Assembly: GCA_002347705.1 (NCBI GenBank)
Contig: DDWY01000046.1
Coordinates: 1-21,464 of the forward strand
DNA length: 21,464 bases
Direction: 5' to 3'
Source: Anaerolineaceae bacterium UBA2274
GTDB taxonomy: Bacteria; Chloroflexota; Anaerolineae; Anaerolineales; Anaerolineaceae
Part shown: positions 16,661-21,464 of the stretch, piece after piece
How the letters are laid out: every line of letters starts with the position of its first letter
Numbering within the stretch: the first letter of the stretch is position 1
Program-made: the position numbers and the translations under genes
Notes under the pieces: generated by a model
What the model saw: only the letters and a program-made list of their open reading frames with translations
What the model was told of the DNA's origin: nothing
The model's database searches: none

Positions 16661-16780
16661 TCATCCTTCCACACTGAAGTCTTGCTCTCCAGCATCGAGG
16701 TCTTGTTGTCCTTGTTTCTCCATATACTCAGCAATGATTGCATCTGTCACATTTCCTGTACTTGCAATAACGACTGGTGT
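16661..16780 (-). pseudogene. C-terminal fragment of IS200-type transposase TnpA
   Basis: About 39 codons ending at the TGA at 16661. The translated fragment contains VIASTGNVTDAIIAEYMEKQ, then GQQDLDAGEQDFSVEG and stop. STGNVTDxIIxxYxExQ is the C-terminal helix of IS200/IS605 Y1 (HUH) transposases. The catalytic HUH and tyrosine motifs, which lie upstream in a full ~140-aa TnpA, are absent, so it cannot be active. The open frame continues into the left hairpin (QAVLTPVV), which marks the deletion junction at about 16775-16790. Confidence 0.75.
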
Positions 16781-16789
16781 TAAAACGGC

Positions 16790-16805
16790 CTGCCTAAAGG
16801 CAGGG
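16790..16805. repeat. IS200/IS605-type end hairpin (second end)
   Basis: Arms CCTGCC and GGCAGG with loop TAAA. It directly borders the truncated tnpA fragment and is followed by a second small palindrome at 16804-16816. It fits the left-end hairpin of the same element. Confidence 0.65.
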
Positions 16806-16968
16806 GTTTTGAACCCTATTTACAGACAATAAAAATGACAACTCAAAGTAGTATAAATAAAATTTAACTTCTGTTTGAAGTGATAATAAAAAGCAACGTT
16901 TTATACCTGGCAAAGAAGCTTTTTTCCATTCTCGATGACTATATGTGTAAGGATGTAGTATAAGTCTC

Positions 16969-17000
16969 AAAAAAAACAAACCCCTATTCCTAACGGGAAC
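16969..17000 (-). terminator. Weak intrinsic terminator after the secreted-protein gene
   Basis: On the minus strand, 13 bases after the stop at 17013, a short stem (GTTCC/GGAAT, one wobble pair) is followed by AGGGGTTTGTTTTTTTT. The T-run is good but the stem is short, so termination strength is doubtful. Confidence 0.35.
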
Positions 17001-17012
17001 TTCTATCTTGGA

Positions 17013-20000
17013 TCAGTTGTCCTTTAGATTAGACGAAGTTATGTAACCTTTCGGCTCATTGTTGAGAAGATTTGTTGGTAATAACAGAGTAAACCTCTTA
17101 TAAGGGCTGAAAGGACCCCAAGAACCACTACCGTACGCTTTCACTCGCCAAAGATAATTTCCTAAAGGAAGATTGTCGGAAAGCCTTACCTGGCAAATTG
17201 CTGAACTGCATGCAGTTTTTGGCAAGGTCATATATGTATAGAGTGAACTGTTACGATACAACTCGATATTGTAATTCGTAGCCTCAGGTGATGGATACCA
17301 TCGGAATAGAGGGTTGACAACTGAGATTGTTCCAGAGGGTGAGACTAATACTGGTGCTGGCTGTGGTCTCGTGAAGTAAGTGAAAGGACTGAAGGGTTTC
17401 CAGCTGCCCTCAATATACACCTTGACCCTCCAAAAATAACTGCCCACAGGGAGGTCGTTGGAGAGTCTGACCTGGCAAATTGTTGAGCTGCAAGCGCTGT
17501 TAGTTAGGGTCATCGATGTGTGGAGAGCTGAACTGCGATAAAGCTCAATGTTATAATTCGTTGCTCCCGTTATTGGCTTCCACTGAAATTGCGGATTCGG
17601 TATCGTTATCTGCCCCGAGGGGGCAATAAGAGTTGGTATTGGATTTAACCGTGTAAAGTTCTTATAGTTACTCCAGGTTTGCCAACCACCAACATAAGAA
17701 TTTACTCTCCAGGTGTATTGTGAAATATAGGGCAATGGTCCAATCACAACTGAACAGTAAGTTGTACCGCAAACACTGGAGGTAACCGTCTTGTTGATAA
17801 CAAGGCTGTTATTTGTATACACCTGAACAGAGTAACTGGTTGCTCCTTCTATTCTGCTCCAAGTGAACGTCGGATACACAAAGTAAGTAATTCCTGAGGG
17901 GCTTATCAAAACAGGTGGTGGGGCTACTCTCGTAAAATACATGTAAGAACTGAAAGTATTCCAACTTCCTTCAATGTAGACTTTTACCCGCCAGTAATAA
18001 CTACCAAAAGGAAGATTATTGGAAAGTCTGACCTGGCAAATTGTCGAGCTACAAGCACTATTAGTTACAGTCGTCGATGTGTAAAGAGCTGAATTGCGAT
18101 AAAGTTCAATGTTGTAATTCGTCGCTCCCGAGATCGGTTTCCATTGGAATTGTGGGTCGATCACACCGATCGTGCCAGATGGGGCGATCAGCGTCGGAAC
18201 TGGATTTAATCTGGTAAAGTATTTATTCGCACTATATGCCTGCCATGCTCCATCCAAGTAGGCATTCACCTTCCAATAATACTGGGAGTTATAGAGCAGG
18301 GGTCCAAGCGCAGCAGAACATGTGCTCGTGCCGCAGACATCAGAGGAGACATATTCATTTAATACCCGTCCACTACTGACGTATACCTGAACGTTATAAC
18401 TTGTTGCCCCCGGCACTTTTGTCCAAGTAAAAGTTGGATACTTAAGATAGATAGTGCCAGATGGGCTGATTGGTACCGGTGTATATATTTTTCCGCCATA
18501 AACCCTCAACACCGACACAGCTGTCAAGTCCATCTCATCATACGCACCACCCCACGTCATGTATGGCGTATAGTTAGGATCCGATGACCAAGTATCACGG
18601 AGCAGAATGTAGTTACCGCTATAACCATAACCAACCATTGTGTGTCCGCGATCTCCCCGGAATACATGAATTAATACAGGAAAACCAGCATCAATCTCTG
18701 CTTTGTATTGAGCAAATGTGAATCCACCAGATGTATAATTGTCAGTGAGTTGGTTATAACAATCACTCACTCCATAGCCTCTTGCCTTGATGAATTTCCT
18801 CATCCCAGCAGTTCCATCTGTAAGATTATTGCTATCAAGAACGTCACATGTAACCCTTGAGCCACTTCCATAATAAAATCTGGTTCCGCCGTCGCTAATT
18901 CCATAGCTGGACTGACTTGTTCTCATGTAATCACCAACTGCTGACCCATAGGTGTGTTCCGTCCATCCACCGGCGATAAATGGGTCGGGGCCAGAATTAC
19001 CATACTGGATCCAATAATCTTCAATCGATCCCTTTGTTGTGCGACCGTCAGTACCTATTCTTGAGGCAATGATCGGGTTAGAAGGATAAGTCTGTCCTGA
19101 CACGTCAGCCCATCTTGGCCATACTGTATCGGTGAGAGGAGCAACCCCTCCGTTAGTTGAACCGGTATACAAATTTGGATATCCATTGCGATCATAATAT
19201 GCTGTAACGATTCCCGCGGAAACTGCAGAACAGCCATATACCCAATTGTATGAAGGGACAGCCGACAACGCCGTGGCTTCATTCGACAAGCTGTTCTTGT
19301 CAAACGAAGGTGCTTTGCCGTGTTCAGGGTAAGGCATACTAATGACTTCAACGCTCTCTAGTTCATTGAACTCAACAGTTGGGGTAACGGTCAGCTCTTT
19401 TGTGGGAAGAGGCGTGGGTTCTATTGTAGGTGTCGGAGTGGTAGTCGGCTCTTCGGTCGGCTCTGGTGTAGGTTCCTCAGTTGGTTCCGGGGTTGGTTCC
19501 GGTGTCGGCTCCGGGGTTGGTTCCGGTGTCGGCTCCGGGGTTGGTTCCGGGCTTGGTTCCGGGTTCGGCTCTTCAGTCGGATCGGGTGTGGGCTCTTCAG
19601 TCGGATCGGGTGTTGGCTCTTCAGTCGGATCGGGTGTGGGCTCCGGAGTTGGCTCCGGGGTGGGTTCCTCGATTGGCTCGGGGGTAGGTTCTTCAGTCGG
19701 CTCGGGTGTGGGTTCTTCAATCGGATCAACCGGTTCAGGTTCTTCTTCTTGCATTAACTGAAAGCTTATTTTGTTCTCATTCGCAAAGATTGAGCCCTCC
19801 AAAGAGATGAGCCGACCAACCACTTGCGCATGTGCTCCCAGGCGAATCTCGGACTTGCTCAGCACTGTGCCTGCCAACTGACTCTGCTCCCCTATGATCA
19901 CTGCCCCCTCAACCTGCCAGGTGATTGCTTCAACCTGATTGGGGTCTGCCAAAGTAACTTTGCTATTTGGCAGGAATTCGGCGTTGCCCTCGACGCGGAT

Positions 20001-20453
20001 CAAATACTCCGCAACAGCTTCCACACGGATCTCTTCAGGAAATATCGTGTCTCCCTCAAAACATGTCACACCAGGGGTTAAAACAAAAGTAGTTAGCGTT
20101 TCATCTTCGCTAACCACTTTTGTATCGCACGCTTTCTCCGATAAAAGGTCATAATAAGTACTGGCCTCATCCAAGGCTGTCTTTGCCGGACTGTCAGGCC
20201 CCAGGTATATCTCGCCCGCCACCTCCCAGTCACCAACAGCTTCCGCGCCTTCAGCGGCTATCCCCAAGCTGCCTTCCAGTTGGGTCGCACCTTCAGTCTC
20301 CGCGTTCTGATAAGCTAGAATACTATAGGTTTTGGACAGTTCCAATCCTTGCTCAGAAAGACTATCCGCGCTGGTGGGATTCAAACCCGCTGCGAATCCC
20401 TGGGACAACAACACAATGATCATTAATACAATAAAAGCCCTGTGAAATTTCAT
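17013..20453 (-). CDS. Secreted mosaic protein: DUF3494 ice-binding-like domain, PT stalk, C39-like peptidase, five Fn3-like modules
   Basis: A 1146-aa exported protein. The start is the ATG at 20453, with AGGAG 8 bases upstream; the frame also has a GTG at 20462, too close to that ribosome site. Residues 1-22 form a signal peptide. Residues 42-232 match the DUF3494 (ice-binding-like) beta-solenoid family: YSILAYQNAETEGATQLEGS, LTPGVTCFEGD, then ITWQVEGAVIIGEQSQLAGT and RLGAHAQVVGRLISLEGSI. A Pro/Thr/Glu stalk covers about 237-360. A C39-like cysteine peptidase spans about 400-652: YGCSAVSAGIVTAYYDRNGY with C408, RGHTMVGYGYSG with H604, and LLRDTW with D620, so the triad looks complete. Five Fn3-like modules follow (659-747, 753-841, 846-934, 940-1028, 1033-1122), each with a CX4C pair. 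There is no sorting signal or membrane helix at the C-terminus. A secreted adhesin/protease is inferred; ice binding is unproven. Confidence 0.88.
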   Translation of the reverse strand: MKFHRAFIVLMIIVLLSQGFAAGLNPTSADSLSEQGLELSKTYSILAYQNAETEGATQLEGSLGIAAEGAEAVGDWEVAGEIYLGPDSPAKTALDEASTYYDLLSEKACDTKVVSEDETLTTFVLTPGVTCFEGDTIFPEEIRVEAVAEYLIRVEGNAEFLPNSKVTLADPNQVEAITWQVEGAVIIGEQSQLAGTVLSKSEIRLGAHAQVVGRLISLEGSIFANENKISFQLMQEEEPEPVDPIEEPTPEPTEEPTPEPIEEPTPEPTPEPTPDPTEEPTPDPTEEPTPDPTEEPNPEPSPEPTPEPTPEPTPEPTPEPTPEPTEEPTPEPTEEPTTTPTPTIEPTPLPTKELTVTPTVEFNELESVEVISMPYPEHGKAPSFDKNSLSNEATALSAVPSYNWVYGCSAVSAGIVTAYYDRNGYPNLYTGSTNGGVAPLTDTVWPRWADVSGQTYPSNPIIASRIGTDGRTTKGSIEDYWIQYGNSGPDPFIAGGWTEHTYGSAVGDYMRTSQSSYGISDGGTRFYYGSGSRVTCDVLDSNNLTDGTAGMRKFIKARGYGVSDCYNQLTDNYTSGGFTFAQYKAEIDAGFPVLIHVFRGDRGHTMVGYGYSGNYILLRDTWSSDPNYTPYMTWGGAYDEMDLTAVSVLRVYGGKIYTPVPISPSGTIYLKYPTFTWTKVPGATSYNVQVYVSSGRVLNEYVSSDVCGTSTCSAALGPLLYNSQYYWKVNAYLDGAWQAYSANKYFTRLNPVPTLIAPSGTIGVIDPQFQWKPISGATNYNIELYRNSALYTSTTVTNSACSSTICQVRLSNNLPFGSYYWRVKVYIEGSWNTFSSYMYFTRVAPPPVLISPSGITYFVYPTFTWSRIEGATSYSVQVYTNNSLVINKTVTSSVCGTTYCSVVIGPLPYISQYTWRVNSYVGGWQTWSNYKNFTRLNPIPTLIAPSGQITIPNPQFQWKPITGATNYNIELYRSSALHTSMTLTNSACSSTICQVRLSNDLPVGSYFWRVKVYIEGSWKPFSPFTYFTRPQPAPVLVSPSGTISVVNPLFRWYPSPEATNYNIELYRNSSLYTYMTLPKTACSSAICQVRLSDNLPLGNYLWRVKAYGSGSWGPFSPYKRFTLLLPTNLLNNEPKGYITSSNLKDN
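17088..18479 (-). repeat. Five tandem Fn3-like module repeats, order B-A-B-A-A
   Basis: Modules of about 89 codons at 18213-18479, 17931-18197, 17652-17918, 17370-17636 and 17088-17357. Type B modules read P-SPSG-YPTFTW..V.GATSYNVQVY with C-G-T-x-x-C. Type A modules read LIAPSG..PQFQWKPI.GATNYNIELYR with ACSSTICQVRLS. Modules 2 and 4 are still very alike at DNA level, which suggests duplication of an A-B pair. Confidence 0.85.
19392..19733 (-). repeat. Low-complexity repeat coding the Pro/Thr/Glu stalk
   Basis: Degenerate tandem units of 6-12 bases encoding EPTPEP, EPTEEP and DPTEEPTP. It separates the DUF3494 domain from the peptidase. The many near-identical units make it prone to length change. 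Long frames open on the opposite strand here only because the repeat unit is a multiple of three. Confidence 0.9.
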
Positions 20454-20511
20454 CGTTACCACTCCTTTTTTTGTAAATGATTGTCCAGATTGAGTTGTAC
20501 TTTGATATTTA

Positions 20512-20520
20512 ATTATATCA
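20512..20520 (-). promoter_or_regulatory. Extended -10 promoter of the secreted-protein gene
   Basis: TGATATAAT on the minus strand, 58 bases before the ATG at 20453. Identical to the nonamer before the glycan operon (16525-16533). No clear -35. It predicts an untranslated leader of about 50 bases that ends in an AAAAAGGAG ribosome site. Confidence 0.6.
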
Positions 20521-20571
20521 CCATTATCTGTTGTTTAGGCATTAAACTGGGTCATGTAAGAGCAAAGTGAT

Positions 20572-20605
20572 AATGTCCTAAAGTAGCAAAATAGAAATGT
20601 CCTAA
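20572..20605 (+). repeat. Direct repeat AATGTCCTAA x2, probable IS left-end region
   Basis: AATGTCCTAA occurs at 20572-20581 and 20596-20605, just upstream of the transposase remnant. Paired TGTCCTA words in front of the transposase fit the left end of the ISNCY-type element, but no matching right end was found. Confidence 0.5.
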
Positions 20606-20656
20606 TTATGATTAGGAGCTATGACATGGACACACATAGTGTACTGCGTAATCGCA

Positions 20657-21016
20657 ATGAGCAGTAACGAGTTAGCCCGCAAGACAGAAGTAGAACGGGC
20701 GTTAGATCATCGGATCACACAAAGAGAAGCAGCCAATAAGCTTGGAATAACTGAGCGTCAATTCAGACGCATCCTGCAGCGCTATCGACAGGAAGGAGAC
20801 AAGGGACTGGTTTCAAGAAAGCGCAGAAAACCAAGAAACCGGCGAATGGATATTGAGATAGGGGATAAGGCAAGGGAATTCATCAAGCAGTCGATCATGA
20901 AAGGCTTCGGGTCGACCCTGATGGCAGAGAAGTTAGGAATACAAAAGGGGATATGCCCCTGGCGATTAATTTACGCCCTGACCAAATACTGCAAACCCAG
21001 CCCGAGCCAGCAGTGA
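20657..21016 (+). pseudogene. Truncated ISNCY-family transposase (N-terminal helix-turn-helix part only)
   Basis: The frame is open from 20621; the likely native start is the ATG at 20657 (MSSNELARKTEVERALDHRI). The visible part has RITQREAANKLGITERQFRRI, a helix-turn-helix (about 19-40), then YRQEGDKGLVSRKRRKPRNR and a second helical part ending in GFGSTLMAEKLGIQKGI, matching the N-terminal ~100 residues of ISNCY-type transposases. The family normally continues for about 300 more residues with a DDE catalytic domain. Here it changes after about residue 101 into CPWRLIYALTKYCKPSPSQQ and stops, with no catalytic acidic residues. So it is a deletion derivative and cannot transpose by itself. 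The last residues may be a scrap of the original C-terminus or unrelated sequence; I cannot tell. Confidence 0.75.
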
Positions 21017-21163
21017 ATAGGATAGGCAATTTAAGTATCATCGAGAGTTGAGGGGAACGTTGGTAGTAATCCATCCTGCCATCATAACAAATAACAGGTC
21101 ATTCTCTAAGTTGTAAAATGATTAGGGGGTTAGAAAATCAGGTTATAGCATAGTCAAGAAATA

Positions 21164-21464
21164 TTACTCTCCGAGAACTCTCTCACCAACCATAGCCTCA
21201 GCTTCCTCCATCAACAATTGAAAATCCATTAGATGATAGATTTTAGATAAGCTGACAATGTGCTCATAACCCGTTGTTGCCTGTTCTGAAGCTGTTCCTA
21301 ACAACGAACTTTTGGTTTGAATCGCGTATCGTACAACGGAGGATGGGTCCGGGAGGGAGGTCGTAATTTCAAAAGAACTCGATTGACCCGGGGAAAGATC
21401 ATGGGGGTCTTTATTGATATAGCTGTAATCACACCCTACTACCCTGTCAAAACTGAATTTGTAA
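21164..21464 (-). CDS. Partial protein with FxLYD-like C-terminal region (N-terminus off window)
   Basis: An open minus-strand frame enters from the right edge and stops at the TAA at 21164, giving 99 visible residues. It reads YKFSFDRVVGCDYSYINKDP, then HDLSPGQSSSFEITTSLPDP and a helical, acidic tail ending MEEAEAMVGERVLGE. The pattern VVG-x-x-YSY...L-x-PGQS-x-x-FEI is how the second half of FxLYD-type beta-sandwich domains looks in secreted or lipid-anchored bacterial proteins: a changed-residue strand, a PGQ turn, then a final FEI strand. The domain's start and any signal peptide lie outside the window. Function is unknown. No terminator is evident between its stop and the transposase remnant (21017-21163). 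Confidence 0.65.
   Translation of the reverse strand, partial: YKFSFDRVVGCDYSYINKDPHDLSPGQSSSFEITTSLPDPSSVVRYAIQTKSSLLGTASEQATTGYEHIVSLSKIYHLMDFQLLMEEAEAMVGERVLGE

Larger units (their letters stand above)
16611..16816 (-). mobile_element. Internally deleted IS200/IS605-type element (minimal, non-autonomous remnant)
   Basis: Read on the minus strand: a small hairpin GGGTT-TTG-AACCC (16804-16816, plus-strand bases), an end hairpin with stem CCTGCC/GGCAGG (16790-16805), the last ~39 codons of an IS200-type TnpA (16661-16780), and a second end hairpin with 8-base stem CTATCGCC/GGCGATAG (16611-16630). Both large hairpins have a four-base TTTA/TAAA loop, as at IS200/IS605 subterminal ends. The start of tnpA and any tnpB are missing, and the left hairpin abuts the tnpA fragment. 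True element ends lie somewhat outside these coordinates and cannot be fixed without an empty site. It fills part of the 580-base gap 16433-17012; the remainder is AT-rich with no gene that I can support. Confidence 0.7.

Noticed and set aside
16794..16979. Minus-strand 61-codon frame in the gap before the secreted-protein terminator
   Set aside because: It overlaps the IS200/IS605 hairpin and the weak terminator, has no ribosome site, and resembles no family.
19392..19733. Possible CRISPR-like array
   Set aside because: The units are 6-12 bases, contiguous and in frame with the protein; there are no regular repeats of 23 bases or more with unique spacers.
19342..19761. Plus-strand frame coding a Gly/Ser/Val-rich repeat protein
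   Set aside because: It is the antisense of the PT-stalk repeat. The repeat length, a multiple of three, keeps all frames open, and nothing else supports a gene.

Overview
The window reads as a chromosomal piece from a member of the Chloroflexota, most likely class Anaerolineae. This is inferred from gene content: a DnaE-type replicase followed by the DUF3090 and SCO1664 families (known mainly from Actinobacteria and Chloroflexota), a CAP/LysM protein with proline/threonine linkers, and large secreted proteins on PT-rich stalks. No rRNA, tRNA or CRISPR array was seen.

Layout. (1) Positions 1-7239, all on the minus strand and fairly GC-rich, form a housekeeping block read as dnaE, DUF3090, SCO1664-family, hom (homoserine dehydrogenase), folK, and a partial GT-C-like membrane protein running off the left edge. 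Most junctions overlap or nearly touch. The 115-base gap before hom carries its own likely promoter. (2) Positions 7335-10083 hold a divergent pair: a membrane-attached GT2 glycosyltransferase (minus) and an exported CAP + 3xLysM wall-binding protein (plus). The 283-base region between them carries two inverted repeats, and neither gene has a clear Shine-Dalgarno. (3) Positions 10181-16471 are a visibly AT-richer five-gene minus-strand operon for surface glycan: GT-C-type membrane transferase, GT2, FrhB/FdhB-like protein, polysaccharide pyruvyl transferase, and a flippase-like membrane protein. (4) Positions 16600-16820 hold a decayed, internally deleted IS200/IS605-type element: two end hairpins around the last ~39 codons of tnpA. 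(5) Positions 17013-20453 encode a large secreted mosaic protein: signal peptide, DUF3494 ice-binding-like domain, Pro/Thr/Glu stalk, C39-like cysteine peptidase, and five Fn3-like modules each with a CX4C pair. (6) Positions 20572-21016 hold a truncated ISNCY-type insertion sequence. A partial minus-strand gene with an FxLYD-like C-terminal region runs off the right edge.

How the genes fit together. The left block is replication and central metabolism. From about 7.3 kb on, nearly everything concerns the cell surface: making, modifying and moving a lipid-linked glycan, binding the wall, and displaying a large multidomain protein. IS remnants sit on both sides of the secreted-protein gene, so this is a variable, accessory part of the chromosome. 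The most noteworthy items are the DUF3494-stalk-C39-Fn3 fusion, the minimal IS200/IS605 derivative, and a probable ATA start codon on the first glycan gene.
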